Positions 42,600-51,065 of a stretch of DNA of 63,685 nt are shown piece by piece. Below the pieces are notes generated by a model. The model was not told the origin of the DNA. It saw nothing but the letters and a program-made list of their open reading frames with translations, and did no database searches. The translations under genes were made by a program, and so were the position numbers. Location: the NCBI GenBank assembly GCA_037133095.1, contig JBAXOT010000009.1, forward strand, positions 1 to 63,685. Direction: 5' to 3'. Position 1 is the stretch's first letter. Every line of letters begins with the position of its first letter. The DNA comes from CAIMZW01 sp037133095. GTDB taxonomy: Bacteria > Actinomycetota > Actinomycetes > Nanopelagicales > Nanopelagicaceae.

Positions 42600-43292
42600 C
42601 TACTTTCCGCGCTTTGCTAGTCGTTCGTAATCTAGGACGACTACGGCGCGGGGTTCAAGCCGCAACCAACCGCGACCGGCGAAATCTGCCAGCGCTTTAT
42701 TGACGGTCTCACGCGAGGCTCCGACTAATTGGGCGAGTTCTTCTTGAGTTAAATCATGATTGACGTGAAGTCCATCATCTTTCTGGACGCCAAAGCGAGA
42801 GCCGAGATCAATCAGAGCCTTAGCAACGCGACCTGGGACATCGGAGAAAACTAAATCCGCCAGCACCTCATTGGTCCGACGCAAGCGTTGCGCCAAGCGG
42901 CCAAGTAGTTGAAGTGAAACCTGAGGGTGGCGAGTGACCCAACCAATAACTTGATCATTTGCCAGGGCTAGGAGTCGAGCATCAGTCACTGCTGTTGCGG
43001 TCGCGGTACGTGGCCCTGGATCGAAGAGTGAAAGTTCGCCGAACATTTCGCCTGGTCCGAGAATGGAAAGCAAATTCTCTCGACCGTCCCCGCTGGATGT
43101 ACCTAACTTCAATTTGCCGTCCACTACTACATAGAGCCGATCGCCATCATCGCCTTCTTTAAAAAGCGTGTCGCCTTTTGCGACCTTAACTACAGTCATG
43201 GATGCGCGCAGCGAAGCGGCTGATTCGTCATCGAGTGCACTAAAGAGCGGAGCGGTGCGGACTACTGATTCGTCAGGTATGTTATTGGGCAC
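42600..43292 (-). CDS. crp: Crp/Fnr-family transcription regulator (cAMP-receptor type, GlxR-like)
   Basis: 230 aa. The cyclic-nucleotide-binding domain (about 10-125) includes G-E-M-F-G-E-L-S-L-F-D-P-G-P-R-T-A-T, the cAMP phosphate-binding cassette with Arg and Thr. A winged helix (about 145-225) has T-Q-E-E-L-A-Q-L-V-G-A-S-R-E-T-V-N-K-A-L as the recognition part. The frame is open to 43373, but GTG 43292 gives the N-terminus MPNNIPDESVVRTAPLF, as in M. tuberculosis Rv3676, and has a TATCGT -10 box (43304-43299) 6 nt before it. Divergent from nth. Confidence 0.93.
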   Translation of the reverse strand: MPNNIPDESVVRTAPLFSALDDESAASLRASMTVVKVAKGDTLFKEGDDGDRLYVVVDGKLKLGTSSGDGRENLLSILGPGEMFGELSLFDPGPRTATATAVTDARLLALANDQVIGWVTRHPQVSLQLLGRLAQRLRRTNEVLADLVFSDVPGRVAKALIDLGSRFGVQKDDGLHVNHDLTQEELAQLVGASRETVNKALADFAGRGWLRLEPRAVVVLDYERLAKRGK

Positions 43293-43298
43293 AGGCGA

Positions 43299-43304
43299 AC
43301 GATA
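43299..43304 (-). promoter_or_regulatory. Putative leaderless -10 box of crp
   Basis: TATCGT on the minus strand, ending 6 nt before the GTG at 43292. A TTGGAA 19 nt further upstream could be the -35 box. Confidence 0.45.
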
Positions 43305-43352
43305 CCCGCACTTTGGACCACACTTCCAATATTGACGCGTAAGGTGGTAGTT

Positions 43353-44048
43353 ATGAGCCAATCGCTTGCCCAAAAGGATGCTATGGCGATTTATCGAATC
43401 CTGACGAAGCGGTACCCAGACGTTAAGTGCGAGCTAGATTTTCAGACACCGTTTCAACTTCTAGTTGCCGTAGTGCTCTCCGCTCAATGCACGGATAAGC
43501 GGGTCAATCAGGTTACCCCATTGCTGTTTCGGAAATTTGGTACCCCAAAAAAAATGGCGGCGGCAAAGGTTTCAGAGATTGAAGATCTCATTCGATCTAC
43601 CGGCTTCTTTCGGGTCAAGTCAGCAAATATCAAAAGGTTGAGTGAGTTGATTCTGACCAATTTTGGTGGTGAAGTTCCTGCTTCTCTCTCAGAACTGATC
43701 ACTTTGCCAGGGGTTGGTCGAAAAACTGCCAACGTTGTTTTAGGTCACGCATTTGGTATTCCTGGAATCACAGTCGACACTCACTTCGGCAGGTTAAGTC
43801 GCCGCTTTGGCTGGAGCACCTCTCTCGATCCAGTAAGAGTGGAACACGAAGTTGGCGAACTCATTCCGGAAAAAGAATGGACAAACCTGAGCCAGAGACT
43901 AATTTGGCATGGCAGACGAATTTGTCATTCTAGAAAACCAGCATGTGGCGCCTGTCCGCTCGATAAGTTATGTCCCTCATACGGAATCGGTGAGATGGAT
44001 AAAGGGAAAGCGCTCGCGATGGTGAAGAGAGATGAGGATTTTTCGTGA
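43353..44048 (+). CDS. nth: Endonuclease III
   Basis: 231-aa base-excision glycosylase/AP lyase. It has the helix-hairpin-helix L-P-G-V-G-R-K-T-A with the catalytic Lys (about 118) and the catalytic Asp in V-D-T-H (about 137). The iron-sulfur loop has the exact C-x6-C-x2-C-x5-C spacing (about 193-209). AAGGTGG lies 7 nt before ATG 43353, so the upstream GTG at 43332 is not needed. It overlaps the thioredoxin-like gene by 4 bases. Confidence 0.96.
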   Translation: MSQSLAQKDAMAIYRILTKRYPDVKCELDFQTPFQLLVAVVLSAQCTDKRVNQVTPLLFRKFGTPKKMAAAKVSEIEDLIRSTGFFRVKSANIKRLSELILTNFGGEVPASLSELITLPGVGRKTANVVLGHAFGIPGITVDTHFGRLSRRFGWSTSLDPVRVEHEVGELIPEKEWTNLSQRLIWHGRRICHSRKPACGACPLDKLCPSYGIGEMDKGKALAMVKRDEDFS

Positions 44049-44584
44049 AGCGAATCTTTCTTCTGGTCGCCATTCTTTTGTTGAACGGCTGTTCCAGTAA
44101 AGCACCGATTGCCACCGAAGTTTTGGCTGGCAAGGTGGTCAGCTGTACTTCAATTCTTCACGTCAACCCAGCATCAATGAAGGGGCTCATCCAACTTCCT
44201 TGTTTAGATGGTGGGAAAGGGCTTACTTTTGAATCTATCCGTGGTCCAGTGGTCGTCAATGTCTGGGGATCTTGGTGTGCGCCTTGCATTGAGGAGATTC
44301 CGCATTTTCGAGCCCTTGCGGCGAAGAATAAAGTTCGGATCGTCGGCATCGATGTCGAGGAGCGGAATATGACTTCGGGGCGTAAATTCGTCTTAACTCA
44401 CGGCATGACCTGGCCCATGCTTTATGACCCGGATGCTCGGACAAAAGGGATTTTTGGCTTGGGTGTTCCAGTAACTTGGTTTATTGATGCCAACGGGAAA
44501 GCGACTTTCAAACAAATTGGCACGATTCATTCTGACCAACAGCTCTTTGACCTAGTGACAAAAAATCTTAAGATGTCATTATGA
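44045..44584 (+). CDS. Thioredoxin-like lipoprotein (TlpA/ResA type)
   Basis: 179 aa. The N-terminal K-R-I-F-L-L-V-A-I-L-L-L-N-G-C is a lipoprotein signal with lipobox L-L-N-G-C (Cys16). The thioredoxin fold follows, with the redox motif W-C-A-P-C (about 78-82), cis-Pro in G-V-P-V-T-W (about 140), and V-N-V-W-G-S at the beta strand. Probably a membrane-anchored thiol reductase for cytochrome c maturation or envelope disulfides. GTG 44045 lies in a 4-base overlap with nth; the stop overlaps the CvpA-like gene by 4 bases. Corresponds in position to Rv3673c. Confidence 0.92.
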   Translation: MKRIFLLVAILLLNGCSSKAPIATEVLAGKVVSCTSILHVNPASMKGLIQLPCLDGGKGLTFESIRGPVVVNVWGSWCAPCIEEIPHFRALAAKNKVRIVGIDVEERNMTSGRKFVLTHGMTWPMLYDPDARTKGIFGLGVPVTWFIDANGKATFKQIGTIHSDQQLFDLVTKNLKMSL

Positions 44585-45078
44585 AGTTCACCTGGCTGGA
44601 CGCGTTAGTTGGTCTCGCACTCCTGGCATCGATTCTTCGTGGCTATCGAGTCGGCCTAATCTCCACGGTTTTCTCCGCAATAGGTTTCATGGCTGGTGGC
44701 GTCGCGGGATTAATGCTCGCTCTGCATTACGTGCAAACCTGGACCGGCGTCGCGGGAAAAGTTGGAGTGATTATCGCTGGAATTTTTCTAGCAGCATCAA
44801 TTGGTGAAAACATATTTCGAGCAATCGGAAGGCTCTTCCGTCGCAAGGTTTTAATTGGACCACTCAAAACAATCGATTCGATTGCAGGAGCAGCCGTTTC
44901 GGTTATTCGAACCGGATTCTTCCTTTATCTTATGGCACTCATCGCTCTGGCAACACAATGGAATGGCGCACATGTGGCTGTTCCAAAGAGTTTCTTCTAT
45001 CAACAAGTGCACTCACATGCACCAGGCGTAGTTAGTAATTTGTCGCATCGAATTCAGGCAGCTTTTCCCAAAAACTAG
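44581..45078 (+). CDS. CvpA-like membrane protein (MarP N-terminal part without protease)
   Basis: 165 aa with four hydrophobic helices (about 6-24, 28-50, 62-80, 103-122) and W-L-D-A-L-V-G-L-A-L-L-A-S-I-L-R-G-Y-R-V-G-L, the CvpA start. In M. tuberculosis this position holds MarP (Rv3671c, about 400 aa), a CvpA-like membrane part plus a periplasmic serine protease. Here the protein stops after the membrane part, with about 40 periplasmic residues and no G-N-S-G-G motif. The frame is intact and the convergent acs stop follows by overlap, so the loss looks clean. Function unknown. Confidence 0.8.
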   Translation: MKFTWLDALVGLALLASILRGYRVGLISTVFSAIGFMAGGVAGLMLALHYVQTWTGVAGKVGVIIAGIFLAASIGENIFRAIGRLFRRKVLIGPLKTIDSIAGAAVSVIRTGFFLYLMALIALATQWNGAHVAVPKSFFYQQVHSHAPGVVSNLSHRIQAAFPKN

Positions 45079-47045
45079 TCTTCACTCTTTCCGGACTTCA
45101 GGCCTTCTTGAATCAATTTCATCACGTTTGGATCCGCGAGTGTTGTGGAATCTCCGACTGCACGATGTTCGGCAACATCTCGCAACAAACGGCGCATAAT
45201 TTTTCCGCTGCGCGTCTTGGGAAGTTCGTTAACGACAATGACTTGGCGAGGTTTTGCGATTGGTCCAATTTCCTTAGCAACGTGATCTCGCAACTCTTTA
45301 ATCAGGACATCTCCAGTTGAGTGTTCGATTCCTGATCGAAGAATGACAAAGGCAACAATTGCCTGGCCAGTCATCTCATCTTTCGCTCCAACAACTGCGG
45401 CTTCTGCAACTGCGTCATGCGATACCAATGCAGATTCAACTTCGGTAGTCGAGATTCGGTGACCGGAAACATTCATAACGTCGTCAACCCGACCGAGCAG
45501 CCAAATCGCCCCGTCATCATCTAACTTCGCGCCATCGCCAGCAAAATAAGTATCCGCAAAGCGCGACCAGTAATTCTCTTTATATCTTTCCGGCTCGCCC
45601 CAAATTCCACGCAGCATTGAGGGCCACGGTTCGGTCAAAACTAAATAACCGCCATGACCGTGGGAAACGACATGGCCTTCATCATCGACGACCTTGGCGG
45701 CTATTCCAGGGAGCGCAGCCATTGCCGATCCCGGTTTTGTGGCGGTTACACCCGGCAAGGGTGAAATCAAGATTGCGCCAGTTTCAGTTTGCCACCAGGT
45801 ATCCACAATCGGGCAACGATTTCCGCCGATAATTTCGCGGTACCACATCCATGCTTCGGGGTTAATCGGTTCGCCCACAGATCCAAGAACACGCAGCGAA
45901 GAGAGATCGCATGAGAGTGGAAACTCATCGCCCCATTTCATCCACGTGCGAATTAACGTGGGGGCGGTATAAAGGATGGAAACTTTATATTTTTCAATGA
46001 TTTCAAAGATTCGTGACTTTGTTGGAGTATCAGGAGTGCCCTCATACATAACTTGGGTCGCACCATTGATCATCGGACCATAAACGACATAAGAGTGGCC
46101 GGTGATCCAACCAATATCTGCAGTGCACCAGTAAACGTCAGTCTCGGCTTTTATATCGAAGACCGCCTTATGGGTAAAAGCAGTTTGAGTGAGATAGCCA
46201 CCAGTGGTGTGAAATATTCCCTTGGGTTTTGCTGTGGTGCCGGAGGTATACAAAATAAAGAGGACGTGTTCGCTGTCGAAGAATTCAACCTCGTGTTCTT
46301 GAGACTGACGTTCCACAATCTCGTGCCACCACACATCGCGACCGACATTCCATTCCGTCTCTTGACCGGTACGTCGAACCACCAAAACATTTCGCACGTT
46401 CGTCTTGCCCTTCAGGGCTTCGTCCACCGCGGGCTTCAACGCAAATGGCGCTCCCCGTCGATAACCACCGTCAGAGGTGATGACCAAAGTGGCGTCGGCA
46501 TCCTGAATTCGAGAGAGCAGGGAGTCGGCTGAAAAACCACCAAAGACCACTGAGTGAGCCGCACCAATCCGGGCGCAAGCCAACATCGCAATTGCGGCTT
46601 CTGGAATCATCGGCAAATAAATTGCGACCCGGTCGCCTGATTTGATTCCGAGTTCGATGAGCGCGTTCGCGGTTTTCTTTACTTCAATCAACATTTGGGC
46701 GTAGGTGAGCGTTCGGGTGTCTCCGGGTTCGCCTTCGAAATGAAAAGCAACGCGCTCGCCTCGACCCTCGAGCACGTGGCGGTCTAGGCAGTTGTAGGCA
46801 GCGTTGAGTTTGCCACCCAGGAACCATTCGGCGAAGGGGGCCTGCCATTTAAGGGCGGTATGCCATGTTTGCTGCCAGTGCAGTTTTTTGGCTTCGTGCT
46901 CCCAAAATCGAACTGGGTCCGCGTTGGCGCTCTCGTAAAGCTCGATTCCGGCATTGGCTTGGGCCGCGAATGCGGCACTGGGCGGGAAAGTTCGATTTTC
47001 GTGGGAGAGGTTCTCAAGAGCCTCGCTGTGTTCGGTCGCACTCAT
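45075..47045 (-). CDS. acs: Acetyl-CoA synthetase (AMP-forming)
   Basis: 656 aa; activates acetate with ATP and CoA. The AMP-binding motif Y-T-S-G-T-T-A-K-P-K-G (about 262-272), D-T-W-W-Q-T-E (about 410-416), and the C-terminal acetylation/catalytic Lys in T-R-S-G-K-I-M-R-R (about 610-618) are intact. N-terminal domain and length are standard (about 650). Two ATGs are adjacent (47048 and 47045). TAATCT (47057-47052) is 6 nt before 47045, so 47045 is favoured for a leaderless transcript. It converges on the CvpA gene. Confidence 0.95.
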   Translation of the reverse strand: MSATEHSEALENLSHENRTFPPSAAFAAQANAGIELYESANADPVRFWEHEAKKLHWQQTWHTALKWQAPFAEWFLGGKLNAAYNCLDRHVLEGRGERVAFHFEGEPGDTRTLTYAQMLIEVKKTANALIELGIKSGDRVAIYLPMIPEAAIAMLACARIGAAHSVVFGGFSADSLLSRIQDADATLVITSDGGYRRGAPFALKPAVDEALKGKTNVRNVLVVRRTGQETEWNVGRDVWWHEIVERQSQEHEVEFFDSEHVLFILYTSGTTAKPKGIFHTTGGYLTQTAFTHKAVFDIKAETDVYWCTADIGWITGHSYVVYGPMINGATQVMYEGTPDTPTKSRIFEIIEKYKVSILYTAPTLIRTWMKWGDEFPLSCDLSSLRVLGSVGEPINPEAWMWYREIIGGNRCPIVDTWWQTETGAILISPLPGVTATKPGSAMAALPGIAAKVVDDEGHVVSHGHGGYLVLTEPWPSMLRGIWGEPERYKENYWSRFADTYFAGDGAKLDDDGAIWLLGRVDDVMNVSGHRISTTEVESALVSHDAVAEAAVVGAKDEMTGQAIVAFVILRSGIEHSTGDVLIKELRDHVAKEIGPIAKPRQVIVVNELPKTRSGKIMRRLLRDVAEHRAVGDSTTLADPNVMKLIQEGLKSGKSED

Positions 47046-47051
47046 CATTCG

Positions 47052-47057
47052 AGATTA
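47052..47057 (-). promoter_or_regulatory. Putative leaderless -10 box of acs
   Basis: TAATCT on the minus strand, 6 nt before the second of two adjacent ATG codons (47045) and 3 nt before the first. Confidence 0.4.
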
Positions 47058-47161
47058 CCAGCGCAAAGTTATCCCCACCATAGACCACCGCCCTAAACAT
47101 GCCGAGAACTCTCTGCGTACCTTCGCCTGCATTCATTGCGAGCAAAGGAAAGGAGGTTGTT

Positions 47162-47308
47162 ATGAGAGCGATTATCAGTTTGGTCTCCCATTTTCACTTA
47201 TTTACCACCGTCGGCAAGACCATTCTCAAGTTGGGGAAGGGACTGCTTCACTCCAATTTCGGGTTAATTGGGCTGGACCGGATTCTTTCCCATTTCGGGA
47301 TCGGGTGA
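47162..47308 (+). CDS. Small protein (48 aa) with a near-perfect ribosome site
   Basis: ATG 47162 follows AAAGGAGG (47149-47156) by 5 nt, one of the strongest ribosome sites in the window. The peptide begins MRAIISLVSHFHLFTTVGKT and continues with basic (K-T-I-L-K-L-G-K-G) and hydrophobic segments to a final G-I-G. It has three His, no Cys and no acidic residue apart from one Asp, so it is strongly basic and moderately hydrophobic, with alternating patterns that allow an amphipathic helix. Unknown family; a membrane-associated or peptide-like role is inference. It lies alone in a 420-bp gap between acs and fba. Confidence 0.5.
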   Translation: MRAIISLVSHFHLFTTVGKTILKLGKGLLHSNFGLIGLDRILSHFGIG

Positions 47309-47471
47309 AATTGACGGCTAATAAGAAGCCAGCAGCCGAAAAGAGAGCCTGATTTTTCCAATCCGCTCCAAAATGTGGTGGGATATGCCGTAAGCCTCAC
47401 CGTCGACCCAATGACGCGCTTCGACTCGAGATTTACGCGACAGATGTCCACTCTTTATTTGGGAGATGAAA

Positions 47472-48506
47472 ATGCCTATAGCAACCCCCGAGATCTATGC
47501 CGAAATGTTGGATAAAGCCAAGGCTGGCGCCTTCGCCTACCCTGCAATCAACGTTTCGTCTTCTCAAACCCTGATCGGAGCCATTCGAGGTTTTGCCGAG
47601 GCAGGATCTGATGGCATTGTTCAAATTTCATGGGGCGGAGCGGAATATCTCTCTGGCTCGACAGTGAAGAACATGGTGGATGGTGCAGTTGCACTCGCCG
47701 AGTTCGCACATATCGTGGCTAAGAACTACAACGTAAATATTGGAATTCACACTGATCATTGCCCCGCAGAGAAATTAGATGGCTTTATGCGTCCACTTCT
47801 GGCCATCGGCGCAGATCGCATCAAGACCGGAAAAGGCCCACTCTTTAACTCCCATATGTGGGATGGCTCGGCAGTCTCAATGACTGAAAATATGTCCATT
47901 GCTGATGAACTTATAAATGCATCCTTGGCTGCTCGGACGATTCTAGAAATTGAAATCGGAGTTGTTGGGGGCGAAGAAGATGGTATCGAAGCAAAGCACG
48001 ACGCCAAGCTCTATTCGACGCCGGAAGATGCACTCCTCACCGTACAAACTCTTGGCTGGGGCGAGCGCGGTCGTTACATGGTTGCGGCCACATTTGGAAA
48101 CGTCCACGGCGTTTACAAGCCAGGCAATGTAGTTCTCCAACCAAAGATTTTGCAGACACTGCAAGAAGCAGTTTCCGCTTCAAAGGGTTTGCCTGCTGGA
48201 TCAAAGCCTATGGATCTCGTTTTCCATGGTGGTTCCGGTTCCCTCCTTTCCGAAATTCGCGAAGCCCTCGACTATGGCGTCGTCAAAATGAATATCGACA
48301 CCGATACTCAATATGCCTTTACCCGACCAATCGCTGACCACATGTTCAAAAATTATGACGGCGTCCTCAAGATTGACGGCGAAGTGGGAAATAAGAAGGC
48401 TTATGACCCACGTGCCTGGGGCAAGGCCGGCGAGGCTGGAATTGCAAAGCGTGTCGTCGAAGCCTGTGCGGACCTACGTTCCACTGGTACTTCACTAAAC
48501 TCTTAA
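47472..48506 (+). CDS. fba: Class II fructose-bisphosphate aldolase
   Basis: 344-aa zinc aldolase of glycolysis/gluconeogenesis. Zinc ligands: His in H-T-D-H-C-P (about 96-101), E-I-E-I-G-V-V-G-G-E-E-D-G, N-V-H-G-V-Y (about 212-217) and F-H-G-G-S-G-S (about 253-259); N-I-D-T-D-T-Q is the phosphate/substrate loop. GGGAG lies 6 nt before ATG 47472, and zero nt before the ATG at 47466. This is the long class IIA form usual in actinobacteria. Confidence 0.95.
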   Translation: MPIATPEIYAEMLDKAKAGAFAYPAINVSSSQTLIGAIRGFAEAGSDGIVQISWGGAEYLSGSTVKNMVDGAVALAEFAHIVAKNYNVNIGIHTDHCPAEKLDGFMRPLLAIGADRIKTGKGPLFNSHMWDGSAVSMTENMSIADELINASLAARTILEIEIGVVGGEEDGIEAKHDAKLYSTPEDALLTVQTLGWGERGRYMVAATFGNVHGVYKPGNVVLQPKILQTLQEAVSASKGLPAGSKPMDLVFHGGSGSLLSEIREALDYGVVKMNIDTDTQYAFTRPIADHMFKNYDGVLKIDGEVGNKKAYDPRAWGKAGEAGIAKRVVEACADLRSTGTSLNS

Positions 48507-48537
48507 TCTGCAATTACCTAGCTGAAAGCGAAGACAC

Positions 48538-49821
48538 ATGCCTGCCATTGTTTTGTTGGGAGCCCAATGGGGCGATGAAGGCAAAGGAAAAGCAACCGAT
48601 CTCCTAGGTGATCGAGTTGATTATGTCGTTCGGTACCAGGGTGGCAATAACGCGGGGCATACCGTCGTCATTGGCGATCAAAAATATGCTTTGCATTTAT
48701 TGCCATCGGGAATTTTGAGCCCTAATTGCGTTCCGGTCATTGGAAATGGCGTTGTGATTGATCCTTCAGTTTTACTGCAGGAGATCAAAGGTTTGAACGA
48801 GCGCGGCATCGATACCTCGAAATTGAAGATCAGCCTCAACGCTCACCTCATCACGCCTTATCACCGCACTATCGACAAGGTCTCTGAGCGATTTTTGGGT
48901 AACTCCAAAATTGGAACGACTGGTCGGGGAATTGGTCCCGCATACGCGGACAAGATCAATCGAATTGGCATCCGAGTTCAAGATTTATTTGATCCTTCTA
49001 TTTTGCGCCAGAAAATTGAAGGTGCACTGCGTGACAAAAACCAAGTGCTCATTAAGGTGTTTAACCGCAAAGGAATTGAAGTAGAAGATGTGCTTACTGA
49101 GTATCTGGAGTACGCCGATATTTTGCGCCCTTACGTGGCAGATACTGGTTTGCTTTTAGATCAAGCTTTGAAAGCAGGCAAGTACGTTCTCCTCGAGGGA
49201 TCACAGGGAACGTTGCTTGATGTGGACCATGGCACGTATCCATTCGTCACTTCATCAAATCCAACTGCAGGTGGCGCATCAACAGGTTCAGGAATTGGGC
49301 CAACTAAAATCACCCGAGTTATTGGAATTGTTAAGGCATACACAACCCGAGTCGGGTCCGGTCCATTTCCGACTGAGCTCTTTGATGAAGATGGTGAGGC
49401 ACTTCGCCGTATTGGTGGTGAAGTTGGTGTGACCACTGGACGTAACCGACGTTGCGGTTGGTACGACGCACCGATTGCTCGTTACGCCGTTCGCGTCAAC
49501 GGGCTGACTGATTTCTTCTTAACGAAATTAGATGTGTTGACTGGCTGGGAGAAGATTCCGGTTTGCGTGGCTTATGACATTGAAGGAAAGCGCGTGGAGG
49601 AACTGCCGGCCTCACAAAGCGATTTTCATCACGCACAACCAATTTATGAATATTTGCCGGGATGGACCGAGGACATCACTGGCGCCAAGACCCTGGCCGA
49701 CCTTCCAGCAAATGCGCAAGCCTACGTAAAGTTTCTAGAAGATATTTCAGGTGCACCTATGAGCGCTATCGGAGTTGGTCCTGGTCGCAACCAAACCATC
49801 TCGGTTAAGGATTTCATTTGA
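48538..49821 (+). CDS. purA: Adenylosuccinate synthetase
   Basis: 427 aa; IMP + aspartate + GTP to adenylosuccinate. Catalytic Asp13 in Q-W-G-D-E-G-K-G-K, His41 in N-N-A-G-H-T-V, and the IMP loop I-G-T-T-G-R-G-I-G-P are intact; V-G-V-T-T-G-R-N-R-R-C-G is the aspartate loop. The gene opens the purine operon; purD starts in its stop codon overlap (TTGA). Confidence 0.97.
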   Translation: MPAIVLLGAQWGDEGKGKATDLLGDRVDYVVRYQGGNNAGHTVVIGDQKYALHLLPSGILSPNCVPVIGNGVVIDPSVLLQEIKGLNERGIDTSKLKISLNAHLITPYHRTIDKVSERFLGNSKIGTTGRGIGPAYADKINRIGIRVQDLFDPSILRQKIEGALRDKNQVLIKVFNRKGIEVEDVLTEYLEYADILRPYVADTGLLLDQALKAGKYVLLEGSQGTLLDVDHGTYPFVTSSNPTAGGASTGSGIGPTKITRVIGIVKAYTTRVGSGPFPTELFDEDGEALRRIGGEVGVTTGRNRRCGWYDAPIARYAVRVNGLTDFFLTKLDVLTGWEKIPVCVAYDIEGKRVEELPASQSDFHHAQPIYEYLPGWTEDITGAKTLADLPANAQAYVKFLEDISGAPMSAIGVGPGRNQTISVKDFI

Positions 49822-51065
49822 GAGTTCTGTTGATTGGATCTGGCGGGCGCGAACACGCACTTGCTGATGCTCTCAATCGGGACCCCCAACTCACCGAGCT
49901 ACACGTTGCACCAGGCAATCCGGGCATTGCCGAAATTGCAACATGTCACGCCATTGATACCTCGCACAACGAGTCGGTTCTCTTTCTCGCCCAAGAACTC
50001 AAAATTGATTTAGTTGTTGTCGGACCCGAGAAACCTTTGGTTGATGGTTTGACCGATTTGCTCCGCGCCGAGGGAATTCCAGTTTTCGGACCTTCGCAAG
50101 CTGCGGCGCAACTCGAAGGATCCAAAGATTTTGCTAAACAAGTTATGCGGGATGCTGGGGTACCAACAGCCCGCAGCTTCACCTGCACGACTCGGACTCA
50201 AATCGAGGCGGCGTTGGATGCATTTGGCGCCCCTTATGTAGTAAAACACGATGGCTTAGCCGCCGGCAAAGGCGTCGTTGTGACTGACGATCGAGATTTC
50301 GCTATTGAACACGCGTTGCAGAGTTCGCAAGTGGTCATCGAAGAATTCCTCGACGGACCAGAGGTCTCACTTTTTGGCATTTCGGACGGCCACACCGTAA
50401 TTCCCATGCAACCCGCGCAAGATTTCAAACGTGCTTTCGATGGTGACCTAGGTCCAAATACTGGTGGCATGGGCGCCTATTCCCCCTTGCCGTGGGCTCC
50501 TGATGACATTGAAGCGCAGACCCTGATTGAAGTACTCAATCCCACGATTCAGGAGATGGCGGCGCGTGGCACGCCCTTTGTCGGGTTGCTCTATGCCGGC
50601 TTGGCCCTTACCTCTCACGGCACTAAAGTGATTGAGTTCAATGCCCGCTTCGGAGATCCTGAGACCGAAGTTCTGCTGCCTCGCCTAAAGACACCCTTGG
50701 CTCAATTACTGCTCCGCGCGGCCAACGGTGAGCTGGATCCAGCAGAATCCTTGGAGTGGAGCCAAGACGCAGCGGTAACAGTTGTTTTGGCCAGCGAGGG
50801 CTACCCAAGTTCGCCGAAAATCGGCGAACCAATTTCTGGCATCACATCAATCGAAGATGCAATCATTTTTCACGCTGGAACTCGCATAAGCGAGGGAATA
50901 TTGCACTCATCCGGTGGCCGAGTTCTTGCGGTCACTGGCATGGGCAGCGATCTCACGGAGGCGCGCGACCGGGCGTATAGATCAATTTCATCGATCCGAC
51001 TGGTCGGCAGCCACTACCGCACCGATATCGCCTTAAATGCCGCCATTGCTGAGAAGGGGAATTAA
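49818..51065 (+). CDS. purD: Phosphoribosylamine-glycine ligase
   Basis: 415-aa ATP-grasp enzyme, second step of purine synthesis. N-terminal G-S-G-G-R-E-H-A (8-15), the ATP-binding K-H-D-G-L-A-A-G-K-G-V (about 136-146), the G-P-N-T-G-G-M-G-A-Y-S motif (about 214-224) and E-F-N-A-R-F-G-D-P-E-T (about 274-284) are complete. The TTG start at 49818 overlaps the purA stop by 4 bases. Confidence 0.97.
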   Translation: MRVLLIGSGGREHALADALNRDPQLTELHVAPGNPGIAEIATCHAIDTSHNESVLFLAQELKIDLVVVGPEKPLVDGLTDLLRAEGIPVFGPSQAAAQLEGSKDFAKQVMRDAGVPTARSFTCTTRTQIEAALDAFGAPYVVKHDGLAAGKGVVVTDDRDFAIEHALQSSQVVIEEFLDGPEVSLFGISDGHTVIPMQPAQDFKRAFDGDLGPNTGGMGAYSPLPWAPDDIEAQTLIEVLNPTIQEMAARGTPFVGLLYAGLALTSHGTKVIEFNARFGDPETEVLLPRLKTPLAQLLLRAANGELDPAESLEWSQDAAVTVVLASEGYPSSPKIGEPISGITSIEDAIIFHAGTRISEGILHSSGGRVLAVTGMGSDLTEARDRAYRSISSIRLVGSHYRTDIALNAAIAEKGN

